The notes under the pieces were generated by a model. The model did not search any database, had not been told where the DNA came from, and saw only the letters and a list, made by a program, of their open reading frames with translations. A DNA stretch of 64,000 nt from Paenimyroides ummariense (GTDB lineage: Bacteria; Bacteroidota; Bacteroidia; Flavobacteriales; Flavobacteriaceae). Location of the stretch: assembly GCF_900115115.1 (NCBI RefSeq), contig NZ_FOVI01000008.1, positions 62,001-126,000 on the forward strand, read 5' to 3'. This document shows positions 15,967-24,984 of this stretch, piece by piece. The position numbers and the translations under genes were made by a program. Each line of letters begins with the position of its first letter. Positions within the stretch are counted from its first letter, which is position 1.

Positions 15967-17231
15967 TGAAAATAGAAAATGCTATTGTTACCGATATTTT
16001 CGATGTTTTTAATGGAACAATAAATAGTAACGCACAAAATGCACTAAAGCGTACTATTAACAATAAATTGGAGAGTGTTGCTGCTATCAAAAATCAACAG
16101 CAAATCATAAAATGTTTTAGAGATAATTTTAATTTGTTTACAAATTACCAGTATCCTATTTTACATTACCGTGAAGTTTTTTTTTTGATCGAACAATCAA
16201 ACTTCGGATCAATTTTAGAGCAGTCAAAACCTTTAAAAGCTCTTAAAAGTAATGAAAATAGGTTTCAAACAATAAAGGGCAAAACAGCGCAACTAATAAT
16301 TTTTCTACATTATTATTACACAACTTATTTAAAGGATTTTAAATGTGATGATTTTCCTAATGATTACAAAAATCAATATAATGAGTTTATTGCATATTTT
16401 AAATCATATAATTTAGATTTTTATCAAGATAAAATTCGATCTAAAAATCTGAATGCAGATGATGTTTTAGTAATCATTCAAATATTTCAAGAACATTATA
16501 AAGAAGGAAAACAATTTCCTTTTATAGATTTCTTTGCCCAGTTTGAAGCTTATATATCAATAGCAAAACAAACTTTAAAACATAATTTTCAGTTTCCAGA
16601 GATTATTAAAAACGACATTGCACTTACCGATTTTTATCATCCAAGACTTAAAAACGCTACTACAAATTCTTTTAATAATTCTAACGGAGTTTTATTGTTA
16701 ACAGGTGCAAATATGGCAGGAAAATCAACATTTCTAAAAAGTTTGGGAATGTGTGTTTACTTGGCACATTTAGGCTTTCCTGTTCCTGCAAAAGAAGCTA
16801 AAATTCCTTTTTATAACGAAATCTATATTTTTATAAATAACAACGACGATTTAAGTAGCGGATACAGTTATTTTATGCAGGAAGTTTTAAATTTAAAAGA
16901 AGTTGTTTTAAAATGTAATGACCACAAAACATGTTTTGCTTTGTTTGATGAATTGTTTAAGGGAACGAATTTCGAAGATGCGTTAGAAATTTCGACAACC
17001 ACATTAAACGGATTGCTTAAATTTCAAAATTCATTCTTTGCAATTTCAAGTCATATTCATCAGTTAAAAGATCGTATTAGTAATAAAAACAATATTTACA
17101 CTTATTATTTAGAATGTTTAGTTGATAATGGAACACCACATTTTACGTATCAACTTAAAAAAGGATTTTCTGATTTAAAACTCGGAAAAATAATTTTCGA
17201 AAATGAAAAATTAAATGAATTACTTCTATAA
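15966..17231 (+). CDS. MutS-family ATPase without mismatch-recognition domain
   Basis: 421 residues. The C-terminal half is a MutS ATPase: Walker A TGANMAGKST at 246-255, SSGYSYFMQEV (MutS ST-motif equivalent) and Walker B ALFDELFKGT at about 325-334, then SSHIHQL with the catalytic-loop His. The N-terminal half is helical core/lever-like; the mismatch-binding domain I with the Phe-x-Glu motif is absent, so it is not mismatch-repair MutS. Such short MutS-like proteins are widespread in Bacteroidota with no assigned role. Lys- and Asn-rich composition is typical of AT-rich genes here. Confidence 0.8.
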   Translation: MKIENAIVTDIFDVFNGTINSNAQNALKRTINNKLESVAAIKNQQQIIKCFRDNFNLFTNYQYPILHYREVFFLIEQSNFGSILEQSKPLKALKSNENRFQTIKGKTAQLIIFLHYYYTTYLKDFKCDDFPNDYKNQYNEFIAYFKSYNLDFYQDKIRSKNLNADDVLVIIQIFQEHYKEGKQFPFIDFFAQFEAYISIAKQTLKHNFQFPEIIKNDIALTDFYHPRLKNATTNSFNNSNGVLLLTGANMAGKSTFLKSLGMCVYLAHLGFPVPAKEAKIPFYNEIYIFINNNDDLSSGYSYFMQEVLNLKEVVLKCNDHKTCFALFDELFKGTNFEDALEISTTTLNGLLKFQNSFFAISSHIHQLKDRISNKNNIYTYYLECLVDNGTPHFTYQLKKGFSDLKLGKIIFENEKLNELLL

Positions 17232-17287
17232 AAAATCAATAACATTTTTTTATTCATAAAAATAAAGGCTAACAAATTATAATTTTA

Positions 17288-17295
17288 TATTTTTG
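17288..17295 (+). promoter_or_regulatory. Candidate -7 box (TATTTTTG) for pdhB
   Basis: Matches TAnnTTTG, 22 bases before the pdhB ATG. No TTG is visible 19-20 bases upstream, so the promoter is only partly supported. Confidence 0.4.
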
Positions 17296-17317
17296 TGCAC
17301 CTATCAATAATGATATT

Positions 17318-18298
17318 ATGAAAACAATTCAATTTAGAGAGGCTATTTGCGAAGCAATGAGCGAAGAAATGCGCCGCGACGATAAAATATATTTAATGGG
17401 TGAAGAAGTTGCCGAATACAACGGAGCTTACAAAGCCAGTAAAGGAATGTTAGACGAATTTGGTGCCAAACGTGTGATTGATACACCAATTGCCGAATTA
17501 GGTTTTGCAGGTATTGCAGTAGGTTCGGCTATGAACGGTTTACGCCCTATTGTAGAGTTTATGACGTTTAACTTCTCTTTAGTTGGTATCGATCAAATTA
17601 TTAATAACGCAGCAAAAATGCGTCAAATGAGTGGTGGTCAGTTCACCATGCCAATTGTTTTCCGCGGACCAACAGCATCTGCCGGACAATTAGCTGCAAC
17701 ACACTCTCAAGCTTTTGAAAACTGGTTTGCAAATACTCCGGGTTTAAAAGTGGTTGTGCCATCAAACCCCTATGATGCCAAAGGATTATTAAAATCGGCT
17801 ATACGCGATAACGATCCGGTTATCTTTATGGAATCGGAACAAATGTATGGCGATAAAGGCGAAGTACCAGAAGGTGAATACACTATTCCATTAGGTGTTG
17901 CCGATATTAAACGCGAAGGTACCGATGTTACCATTGTATCTTTCGGAAAAATTATTAAAGAAGCTTATATTGCTGCAGACGAATTGGCTAAAGAAAATAT
18001 TTCTTGTGAAATTATTGATTTACGCACGGTTCGCCCAATGGATTACGATGCAATCATTAAATCGGTACAAAAAACAAACCGTTTGGTTGTTTTAGAAGAA
18101 GCTTGGCCGTTTGCATCGGTTGCTTCAGAAATCACTTACATGGTTCAAGAACGCGCTTTTGATTATTTAGATGCACCTGTACAACGTATTACTACTGCCG
18201 ATACTCCTGCGCCTTACTCACCAGCCTTGTTAAAAGAATGGTTGCCTAACGCACAAGATGTTGTAAAAGCTGTTAAAAAAGTTATGTACAAAAAATAA
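17318..18298 (+). CDS. pdhB: Pyruvate dehydrogenase E1 component, beta subunit
   Basis: 326 residues. With an alpha subunit encoded elsewhere it makes the thiamine diphosphate-dependent E1 of pyruvate dehydrogenase, feeding acetyl-CoA production. Typical markers: MGEEVAEYNGAYKASKGM, DTPIAELGFAGIAVGSAM, GPTASAGQLAATHSQAFENW, and the C-terminal transketolase domain with DLRTVRPMD. The alpha subunit is not adjacent, which is usual in Flavobacteria. A strong terminator follows 22 bases after the stop. Confidence 0.93.
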   Translation: MKTIQFREAICEAMSEEMRRDDKIYLMGEEVAEYNGAYKASKGMLDEFGAKRVIDTPIAELGFAGIAVGSAMNGLRPIVEFMTFNFSLVGIDQIINNAAKMRQMSGGQFTMPIVFRGPTASAGQLAATHSQAFENWFANTPGLKVVVPSNPYDAKGLLKSAIRDNDPVIFMESEQMYGDKGEVPEGEYTIPLGVADIKREGTDVTIVSFGKIIKEAYIAADELAKENISCEIIDLRTVRPMDYDAIIKSVQKTNRLVVLEEAWPFASVASEITYMVQERAFDYLDAPVQRITTADTPAPYSPALLKEWLPNAQDVVKAVKKVMYKK

Positions 18299-18320
18299 TA
18301 AATTTCATTTACATTTGTAA

Positions 18321-18348
18321 CTCCAACCAAAAAGGTTGGAGTTTTTTG
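18321..18348 (+). terminator. Terminator after pdhB
   Basis: CTCCAACC pairs with GGTTGGAG, followed by TTTTTTG. It ends two bases before the ATG of the next gene, which would otherwise be co-transcribed; the downstream gene may be expressed by partial read-through or from inside the hairpin region. Confidence 0.85.
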
Positions 18349-18350
18349 TT

Positions 18351-20825
18351 ATGAAAAAATTGTTATTTGTTGTTTTTACTTTTTTCACCTTGCAAATAGT
18401 GGCACAAACCAAAGTTGGTGGAATTGTAATTGATGAAAAACAACAGCCGTTATCGTACGCAAGTGTGTACTTTAAGAATACTACCGAAGGCGTTATTACA
18501 AACGAAGACGGTAAGTTTTATTTAGAATCTAACAACACGCAAGACACTTTGGTAATATCGTTTACGGGCTATAACGATGTTTTTTTACCATTGACCAAAG
18601 CAGTTAATTTAGATTTAAAAATTGTTTTAGAAGAAGACACCGTGCTTTCTGAGATAAAAATATTTACAGGAAAGACATCCAAAAAAGACAATCCGGCGTT
18701 AGATATCCTACGAAAAATCTGGGAAAACCGTCGTAAAAACGGTCTGCACAAATTCGACCAATACGCTTATCAGAAATACGAAAAAATTGAATTCGATTTA
18801 AATTCCATCGACAGTGCTTACATGAAAAGTCGGGTTTTTAAAGGTATGGAATTTATTTTTGATAAGGTTGATACATCTAAAATCACCGGAAAAACCTACT
18901 TACCTATTTTTATAAACGAACAAGCATCGAACGTTTATGGCGATAATGTTGCCAAGTTGAAAAAAGAAATTCTTGCCGGAAATAAAAATTCAGGCTTTGA
19001 AAACAACCAACACATTATGGCGTTTTTAAAGGATTTGTATGTAGAATATGATATTTACAACAACTACCTGAAATTGTTCGACAAAGACTTTGTGAGTCCG
19101 CTTTCACGCACCGGAATCAACGTTTATAATTATGTTTTGACCGATACCGCTGATATAGACGGCAAAAAATGCTACAACATTGTGTATTACCCACGCAGAA
19201 AAGGCGAATTAACTTTCAAAGGCGATTTTTGGGTGAACGATGGCACTTGGGCTATCAAGAAAATAAATATGGCAATTAGTAAAGATGCCAATATTAATTG
19301 GGTGCGCGATATCTATATTGAACAAGAGTTTGATGTTTTGAACGATTCGGTTTTTTTGCTTACAAAAGATCATTTAATGACCGATTTCAGTATCCGCCAG
19401 AATGAAAAATCAAAGGGAATGTACGGTAAAAGAACTACCTATTACAAACAATTTGAGTTCGATAAAAAGAAACCCGTAAACTTCTACAAAAGTGAAGTAA
19501 ACAGCTACAACGAAGCTTTGATGAACCGTCCCGATGAGTTTTGGGAAGGATATCGTTTTGAACCTTTGTCGGAAGAAGAAAAAGGTATTTATACCATGCT
19601 GGGCGAACTAAAGCAGAATAAACGCTTTCAAACCTACGTGAATTTAGGAACTATTTTAGCCAGTGATTATGTACAAATTGGCAATTTTGATTACGGACCT
19701 ATTTTTTCTTCGTTTGGATTTAACGATATCGAAGGTTTCCGTTTAAGAGCCGGCGGTAGAACCTATTTTGGGCAAAACGATATGTGGCGTTTAGAAGGAT
19801 ACACCGCTTACGGTTTTAAAGACAATAAATTTAAGTACGGAATTTCGGGCAGGTTTATGCTGGATAAAGATTCGCGCTTTATTTTCTTTGCAGGAAACCG
19901 TCGCGATGTTGAACAAATTGCCGCTACCCTATCGCCTATTACCGATGTATTAGGCAGAAGTTTTGCATCGAGTGCCTTGTTGGCAAGTGGCGATAATTCC
20001 AAATTATCAAACATAAATCTTACTTCGGCAGGTTTAGAAATCGAACCATTAAAAAATTTAAAATTCTCAACATCATTCAACTATAAAACATTAAAATCGG
20101 CATCGCCTACTTTTTCATTGGCATATTATGACGAAGCCGGTAACATTCGAAACGATTTAAATCAGGCAGAAATCAATCTTTCGGTTGATTATACACCGCG
20201 CAGAAAAACAGTTGGTTACGGCGTTGACCGCACCGATGTTGACTACAATTACGCACGCCTTTTCTTTAATTATTCGTTAGGTGTAAAAGGCATGCTGGGC
20301 AGCGATTTCGATTACAAAAAAGTTCAGTTATTATACAGTCACCCAATATTAGTGGGCGGTTTTGGTAGGTTCACTCCAACTTTAGAAGCCGGTAAAACAT
20401 ACGGAACCGTTCCATTGGGCTTAATGAGTGTAATTCCCGGAAACCAATCGTACTTTATTATTGGCAATGCATTTAGCCGTATGAATTATTACGAGTTTAT
20501 TACCGATGAGTATATTGCGCTGCATTTAGAACACAATTTTAATGGTAGAATTTTTTCGAGAATTCCGGGTATAAGAAAATTAGGTTTACGTGAATTTGTC
20601 GGTATTCGTGGAGTTTGGGGCGATGTATCGCAGAAAAATATCGACATTAATGCATCAAATATTCCTTACATAGCTCCGACAGATAAAGTTTATTATGAAT
20701 ATTTTGTGGGTGTAGGAAACATTTTTAAATGCCTGCGTGTTGATGTAAACTGGCGAGGCAATTATCTTGAAAATCCCGATGTTAGAAGAGTTGGTGTGAA
20801 TGTTGTTTTTGGTTTCCATTTTTAA
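18351..20825 (+). CDS. DUF5686 / carboxypeptidase-like regulatory domain outer-membrane protein
   Basis: 824 residues from ATG 18351; the longer frame starts inside the terminator. Signal peptide ends VAQT (about residue 19). Residues 20-105 form a CarboxypepD_reg-like beta sandwich (GGIVIDEKQQPLSYASVYF...) and the remainder is the DUF5686 barrel, rich in aromatic strand ends and finishing in VVFGFHF. Family members sit in the outer membrane of Bacteroidota; their function is not established. There is no TonB plug, so it is not a classical SusC-type receptor. Confidence 0.8.
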   Translation: MKKLLFVVFTFFTLQIVAQTKVGGIVIDEKQQPLSYASVYFKNTTEGVITNEDGKFYLESNNTQDTLVISFTGYNDVFLPLTKAVNLDLKIVLEEDTVLSEIKIFTGKTSKKDNPALDILRKIWENRRKNGLHKFDQYAYQKYEKIEFDLNSIDSAYMKSRVFKGMEFIFDKVDTSKITGKTYLPIFINEQASNVYGDNVAKLKKEILAGNKNSGFENNQHIMAFLKDLYVEYDIYNNYLKLFDKDFVSPLSRTGINVYNYVLTDTADIDGKKCYNIVYYPRRKGELTFKGDFWVNDGTWAIKKINMAISKDANINWVRDIYIEQEFDVLNDSVFLLTKDHLMTDFSIRQNEKSKGMYGKRTTYYKQFEFDKKKPVNFYKSEVNSYNEALMNRPDEFWEGYRFEPLSEEEKGIYTMLGELKQNKRFQTYVNLGTILASDYVQIGNFDYGPIFSSFGFNDIEGFRLRAGGRTYFGQNDMWRLEGYTAYGFKDNKFKYGISGRFMLDKDSRFIFFAGNRRDVEQIAATLSPITDVLGRSFASSALLASGDNSKLSNINLTSAGLEIEPLKNLKFSTSFNYKTLKSASPTFSLAYYDEAGNIRNDLNQAEINLSVDYTPRRKTVGYGVDRTDVDYNYARLFFNYSLGVKGMLGSDFDYKKVQLLYSHPILVGGFGRFTPTLEAGKTYGTVPLGLMSVIPGNQSYFIIGNAFSRMNYYEFITDEYIALHLEHNFNGRIFSRIPGIRKLGLREFVGIRGVWGDVSQKNIDINASNIPYIAPTDKVYYEYFVGVGNIFKCLRVDVNWRGNYLENPDVRRVGVNVVFGFHF

Positions 20826-20875
20826 AACAGTAACCACATAACTACATAGAGAAGACTTATAGGTAAGCTATAAAA
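20826..20875. repeat. Degenerate AACCACATA...ACATAG intergenic repeat
   Basis: AACCACATAACTACATAGA lies just after the DUF5686 gene. A related ACCATAGATACATAGG ... CTATGTG segment is found at 35499-35535. Such elements recur between flavobacterial genes. No gene uses this stretch. Confidence 0.35.
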
Positions 20876-20937
20876 CGATATTCTTTGTTGTTAATAATTT
20901 AGTTATAAGCTTTAATGTTAAAAGTTTAAGCAACTTC

Positions 20938-20969
20938 TTTGTAAGAAACTGAATTTTAACGTACTTTTG
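20938..20969 (+). promoter_or_regulatory. ppa promoter (TTTG ... TACTTTTG)
   Basis: TTTG at 20938-20941, 20-base spacer, TACTTTTG at 20962-20969; the ATG is 33 bases further on. This is one of the cleanest Bacteroidota sigma-A promoters in the window. Confidence 0.75.
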
Positions 20970-21001
20970 CAACCAATTTTGAAATAAAGAAATATACAGA
21001 T

Positions 21002-21526
21002 ATGACAAACGTTGAACAATTCGATGTATTCATCGAAATTCCTGCAGGAAGCAGAAATAAATACGAGTTCGATTTTGATTTAAAAATGATGAGATTCGAT
21101 CGTTTATTATTTTCATCAATGAAATACCCAACAGATTACGGTTTTATTCCTGAAACATTGGCTTTAGATAACGATCCGTTAGATGTTTTGGTTTTAACTA
21201 CAGAACCTACTATTCCAGGTTTATTAATGGAAGTGAAGCCAATTGGTGTGTTTTATATGGCTGACGATAAAGGAAACGACGAAAAAATTATCTGTGTACC
21301 AACCGGCGATCCTTTAATGCGTGAATTAAACGATTTAGGAGATATCAACAAGCACCTTATCAAAGAAATTGAACATTTCTTTAAAGTTTATAAAGATTTA
21401 GAAAACAAAAAAGTTGAAATCAACGGTTTTGGCGATAAAGCTGCAGCTATTGCAATGATTAAAGAATGCCAAGAGCGTTTTGGTCAGTTACCAGCAGAAA
21501 AACAACAATCTTTTAGTATAAGATAA
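21002..21526 (+). CDS. ppa: Inorganic pyrophosphatase (family I)
   Basis: 174 residues, the standard bacterial family I length. Hydrolyses pyrophosphate from biosynthetic reactions in the cytosol. The metal-binding motif DNDPLD has D56, D58 and D61; KYPTDYGFIPETL is the substrate-binding stretch. It is monocistronic, with its own promoter and terminator. Confidence 0.96.
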   Translation: MTNVEQFDVFIEIPAGSRNKYEFDFDLKMMRFDRLLFSSMKYPTDYGFIPETLALDNDPLDVLVLTTEPTIPGLLMEVKPIGVFYMADDKGNDEKIICVPTGDPLMRELNDLGDINKHLIKEIEHFFKVYKDLENKKVEINGFGDKAAAIAMIKECQERFGQLPAEKQQSFSIR

Positions 21527-21530
21527 ATTA

Positions 21531-21560
21531 AAAGCCAGAATTTACTTCTGGCTTTTTTTT
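21531..21560 (+). terminator. Terminator after ppa
   Basis: AAAGCCAGAA pairs with TTCTGGCTTT with a TTTAC loop, then an eight-T run that touches the stop codon of the convergent gene. Confidence 0.9.
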
Positions 21561-21981
21561 ATATTTTAAACGGGTTGTTGCGCAATTCATAAGCTTCAAA
21601 TATTTCTTTGGCTGTATATTTCTTTTGCAACTCAATAAATAACATATTATTTTCTTTTGTTACTTCTCGAACTTCATCCAATAAACTAAATATTTCTTTC
21701 TGTAAATTTACACCCTCTTCTACAGTTTTAAACTTTGTTTCTTTTAAGTCTTCCTTTAGAATATTTTCTAAATTATCAGGTGTATCATTAAATTTTTTAT
21801 TCTTATTTATTTTCTGATTATATTCATCAGATTTCGCATTATAAAGATCAATCACATTATTATTATATGCTGTTTTAAATGTTTCTTCGTATTTTATAAA
21901 TAACGGATCATTTAAAATGTCTTGCGAAAATCCAACAAATCCTGTTAAAATCAGAGCTATTAAAAAAAATTGCTTTCTCAT
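21559..21981 (-). CDS. Short exported protein of unknown function
   Basis: 140 residues. A signal peptide ends at GFSQ (about residue 20); the mature part is predicted entirely helical and highly charged, with many Lys, Glu and Asn (for example KSDEYNQKINKNKKFNDTPDNLENILKEDLKE). I recognise no family. It lies 12 bases after a second exported orphan on the same strand, so both are likely co-transcribed. Confidence 0.6.
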   Translation of the reverse strand: MRKQFFLIALILTGFVGFSQDILNDPLFIKYEETFKTAYNNNVIDLYNAKSDEYNQKINKNKKFNDTPDNLENILKEDLKETKFKTVEEGVNLQKEIFSLLDEVREVTKENNMLFIELQKKYTAKEIFEAYELRNNPFKI

Positions 21982-21993
21982 ATCATCAAAAAA

Positions 21994-22584
21994 TTAAAGT
22001 CCTATACATTGTTTAAAATAAGTAGTACAATTGTACATTCTAATAAAATCGTTCTTCTTTATTATTGCTTTTATTTTTTCAAAACGCTCATCATGTTCTT
22101 TTCCTCTATATTCGCTATACAGTTTATCTATTTGATCAGCATAAATTTCTGAATGAGCTTCGCTATGTTTCATAAAATTGTCTTTACACTCATCTGATAT
22201 CATCATCTTACCAGACAAGGTTTTTATCTGAATACGAATCATTAATTCATAAGCCGATTTTAAGCTTGAATTATCTGTTATTTCAAATTCTTGCAGTTTA
22301 TCAATTAATTCCCATTCAGATTTCGCTTCTGCTAACGAATGAAATTTTGTTCGCTCTAAATTAGCATCAATCCATAAAAACATATCCTCTTCACTTTCAA
22401 ACAATTTTTCTACGAACGTAACATTTAATTTATGATTAAAACTTTCAATTGCTTGGATCTTTTTTGATACATCAGAAAGGTTATCGTTCACATACTCATA
22501 GCTTAAACTATTAAGTTGTGAATTTACATTTGCGAAACTTATACTACTGTAAAAAATCGCAGTAAAAAAGAATATTTTTTTCAT
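21994..22584 (-). CDS. Exported helical protein of unknown function
   Basis: 196 residues. Signal peptide ends at SFANVNS (about 18-21). The rest is helical and Lys/Glu-rich; three cysteines in the mature part (one near KMMISDECKDN, two in MYNCTTYFKQCIGL) could pair. No family is recognised. With the 140-residue neighbour it forms a small AT-rich two-gene unit between ppa and menG. Confidence 0.6.
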   Translation of the reverse strand: MKKIFFFTAIFYSSISFANVNSQLNSLSYEYVNDNLSDVSKKIQAIESFNHKLNVTFVEKLFESEEDMFLWIDANLERTKFHSLAEAKSEWELIDKLQEFEITDNSSLKSAYELMIRIQIKTLSGKMMISDECKDNFMKHSEAHSEIYADQIDKLYSEYRGKEHDERFEKIKAIIKKNDFIRMYNCTTYFKQCIGL

Positions 22585-22692
22585 AAAGTGTAAATAAAAA
22601 ATTAAACATTACACAATATAATAAAAAATTATTTAAAAAATATACAAAAAAATCAATCTATTTTATATTGATGGTACTATTTTTATTATAAT

Positions 22693-22700
22693 TATATTTG
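22693..22700 (+). promoter_or_regulatory. menG -7 box (TATATTTG)
   Basis: Perfect TAnnTTTG match 19 bases before the menG ATG; a TTG at 22668-22670 is 22 bases upstream, slightly longer than the usual spacing. Confidence 0.6.
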
Positions 22701-22719
22701 TAAAAATTTCAATTTAAAA

Positions 22720-23448
22720 ATGGCCGATCAAATCAATCCATATAAAGATTCTAACTTAGGTAAAAAACAACAGGTTGAACAAATGTTCGATACTATTTCC
22801 GGTAATTACGACAGTTTAAACCGAATGATTTCACTGGGAACAGATCAAGGATGGAGACGTAAGGTATTAAAAATGGTATCTGACACCAATCCGGAATCTA
22901 TCTTAGATATTGCTACAGGAACGGGCGATTTGGCTATTTTACTATCAAAATCTAACGCAAAACGTATTGTTGGTTTGGATCTTTCGGCAGGAATGTTAGA
23001 GGTTGGCAAAACAAAAGTAAATGCTTTAGGACTGCAAAATAAAATTGAAATGATTCAGGGCGATTCTGAAAATTTACCTTTTCAAGACAATACTTTTGAT
23101 GCAATTACCGTTGCCTTTGGTATACGTAATTTTGAAAATCTTGAAAAAGGTTTGTCTGAAATTTTACGTGTATTAAAACCTAACGGAATTTTTGTTATCT
23201 TAGAAACCTCGGTTCCAACAAAGTTTCCGTTTAAACAGGGATACAATTTTTACATGAAAACCTTTATGCCGTTAATGGGTAAAGTATTTTCTAAAGATCA
23301 AAAAGCGTACGAGTATTTATCAGAATCGGCAAAAAATTTCCCTTACGGTGAAAAATTAAATGCCATTTTGCAAAAAGTAGGCTTTAAAAATGTAAAACAT
23401 AATCCACAAACAATGGGCGTTGCAACAATTTATTCAGCATCAAAATAA
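22720..23448 (+). CDS. menG: Demethylmenaquinone methyltransferase
   Basis: 242 residues (also called UbiE). SAM-dependent C-methylation of demethylmenaquinone, the last step of menaquinone synthesis; Flavobacteria use menaquinone, not ubiquinone. The SAM motif LDIATGTGD is at 62-70; [24 protein letters not shown] and the C-terminal [19 protein letters not shown] are typical. PorT follows with a four-base gap, a pairing I recall as common in the family. Confidence 0.94.
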   Translation: MADQINPYKDSNLGKKQQVEQMFDTISGNYDSLNRMISLGTDQGWRRKVLKMVSDTNPESILDIATGTGDLAILLSKSNAKRIVGLDLSAGMLEVGKTKVNALGLQNKIEMIQGDSENLPFQDNTFDAITVAFGIRNFENLEKGLSEILRVLKPNGIFVILETSVPTKFPFKQGYNFYMKTFMPLMGKVFSKDQKAYEYLSESAKNFPYGEKLNAILQKVGFKNVKHNPQTMGVATIYSASK

Positions 23449-23452
23449 TCGT

Positions 23453-24166
23453 ATGAAAAACCTTTTAATTGCTACTTGTTTTCTTTTAACCGCAAATTCG
23501 TTTGCACAGGGCATGTTTGGAAAAAATCCTTACCGCAACCAGCAAAACTGGGATCAGCAGCGTGTGCATTATGGGTATTATTTAGGATTTAGCTCGTACA
23601 ATTTTAAGTTTGATTATAAGAAAAGTTTCTACGAAAAAAACGGAAGCGACGAAATTTTGGTAGAACCTACCACTGGGTTTAATGTTGGTTTGGTTGGAAA
23701 TTTACGTTTAATGGAATATTTAGATTTACGTTTTGAACCGGGCTTGTATTATACCCGTAGAAAATTGTTTTTCCCTCACATACAAAACCCTGATCAAAAT
23801 ACACGCGATGTAGCTTCAACATACATTCATTTTCCAATATTGTTAAAATTTTCTGCTTTAAGAGCCGGAAATATTCGTCCGTACATTTTAACAGGGATAT
23901 CGCAATCGTTGAATTTAAGTAGTAATGAAACTTCTAAAGACGATAACTACCAAGGTCGTTTTAGAATGAAAAAATGGACTGCAAACTACGAATTAGGTTT
24001 AGGTATTGATTTTTATTTCGAACATTTTAAATTTACTCCGTCGGTTCGAGGCGTATTTGGTTTACAAGACGAATTAATTCGCGATAAAAACCCAAATAGC
24101 CCATGGACAGGCGACATTGAATCTATGAAAACACGTGGTTTGTTTATAAACTTTACTTTTCATTAA
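23453..24166 (+). CDS. porT: Type IX secretion / gliding protein PorT
   Basis: 237 residues from ATG 23453 (MKNLLIATC), chosen because the signal peptide begins there and the longer frame overlaps menG. Cleavage follows SFAQ. The mature protein is a small outer-membrane barrel with GYYLGFSSYNFKFDY, FNVGLVGNLRL and TPSVRGVFGL strands and ends FINFTFH. PorT is needed for T9SS function in Porphyromonas and Flavobacterium. Its position after menG and before the TrmH-type gene and tamL is the main support beside the barrel signature. Confidence 0.82.
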   Translation: MKNLLIATCFLLTANSFAQGMFGKNPYRNQQNWDQQRVHYGYYLGFSSYNFKFDYKKSFYEKNGSDEILVEPTTGFNVGLVGNLRLMEYLDLRFEPGLYYTRRKLFFPHIQNPDQNTRDVASTYIHFPILLKFSALRAGNIRPYILTGISQSLNLSSNETSKDDNYQGRFRMKKWTANYELGLGIDFYFEHFKFTPSVRGVFGLQDELIRDKNPNSPWTGDIESMKTRGLFINFTFH

Positions 24167-24195
24167 TAGTTGTTAGTAATAAGCTTTTAGACATA

Positions 24196-24229
24196 AAAAA
24201 TCCTGCAATTCAACTTGCAGGATTTTTCT
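24196..24229 (+). terminator. Terminator after porT
   Basis: AAAATCCTGCAA pairs with TTGCAGGATTTT around TTCAAC, followed by T-rich sequence. Confidence 0.9.
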
Positions 24230-24277
24230 TTTCTCAAGATTTATAAGTTATTTTTATTATCAAAAAACTAATCATGC

Positions 24278-24330
24278 CTTTAACTTACTTAAAATAATAG
24301 CATTTGCAAGATTTAAACTTTCGGTTTATG
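24278..24330 (-). pseudogene. Decayed duplicate of the 3' end of the adjacent RNA methyltransferase gene
   Basis: About 53 bases align to the last codons of the intact methyltransferase gene at 24998-25056: the shared block TTAAAATAATAGCA is identical, and TTTAAACTTTCGGTTT is identical, with a few substitutions and a short deletion between. Translated, the copy gives ESLNLANAIILSKLKA followed by a stop, against ESLNVATATAIILSEFKRKFC in the gene. It lies beyond the inserted lipoprotein, so the lipoprotein is flanked by a direct repeat of the gene's 3' end. Not expressed as far as can be seen. Confidence 0.8.
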
Positions 24331-24361
24331 TATCTTTTCAAAATGCAGAACAACGTTCTAT

Positions 24362-24394
24362 AAAAACAAACAGCAGTTCAAGTTGAACTGCTGC
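24362..24394 (-). terminator. Terminator after the inserted lipoprotein
   Basis: CAGCAGTTCAA and TTGAACTGCTG form an 11-base palindrome with essentially no spare loop, so a shorter stem is used in practice; on the minus strand a T-rich run follows. Confidence 0.7.
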
Positions 24395-24419
24395 TTTCAT
24401 CATTGTAATGTAAATATTT

Positions 24420-24914
24420 TTATAAACTATTAATTAGTTCTCTTGTTGATGCCAAATATAAGCCGTAAGCTTCTTCATTTGTTGTTAGATAATCTTTTAA
24501 ACATTCTCTATAATCACTACTTAATTCGCTAGCCATAACATAATCTCCATTTGGTAAATAACCTGATTCACATCTGTTTTCCGCTGTTTTAGCTGCTGCT
24601 TTTTTAGGACATCCATCTCCTACTTTTACATTGTCGTTTGCTACTAACTCTTTCTGTCCTGTTGACATATCGGTTAAATAAACACGAACGTTTACAGTAT
24701 AACACCCGCTTCCATTTCCTGTGCTAACTAAATCGCTTTCAACAGAAATTTTAAAACCCCAACCCGTACTAAAAGTAGAATTTTGAGGTTCGGAATTCTG
24801 ACTATCTACTTTTTCCGATAAACTCCCTAAATCAGAATTTGAATTAGCATCTTCACATGCTGTCAATGTAAGTCCCAAGAAAAACATTAATGATAACACT
24901 AAACTTTTTTTCAT
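24420..24914 (-). CDS. Small lipoprotein of unknown function
   Basis: 164 residues with signal peptide II (LTLTACED lipobox, Cys at about 20). The mature part has a Ser/Asn-rich stretch (SNSDLGSLSEKVDSQNSEPQ) and a beta-rich core with four further cysteines, GNGSGCYTVNV, GDGCPKKAA, ENRCESG and YRECLKDY. The cysteine pairs suggest a disulfide-stabilised periplasmic or surface domain. No family is recognised. It sits between the intact methyltransferase 3' end and its decayed duplicate, evidence of insertion. Confidence 0.6.
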   Translation of the reverse strand: MKKSLVLSLMFFLGLTLTACEDANSNSDLGSLSEKVDSQNSEPQNSTFSTGWGFKISVESDLVSTGNGSGCYTVNVRVYLTDMSTGQKELVANDNVKVGDGCPKKAAAKTAENRCESGYLPNGDYVMASELSSDYRECLKDYLTTNEEAYGLYLASTRELINSL

Positions 24915-24984
24915 AATATCATGTATTTTAGATTAATTAAATTGAATTTACCAAAATAATTAACATAAAATAATTAATATAAAA

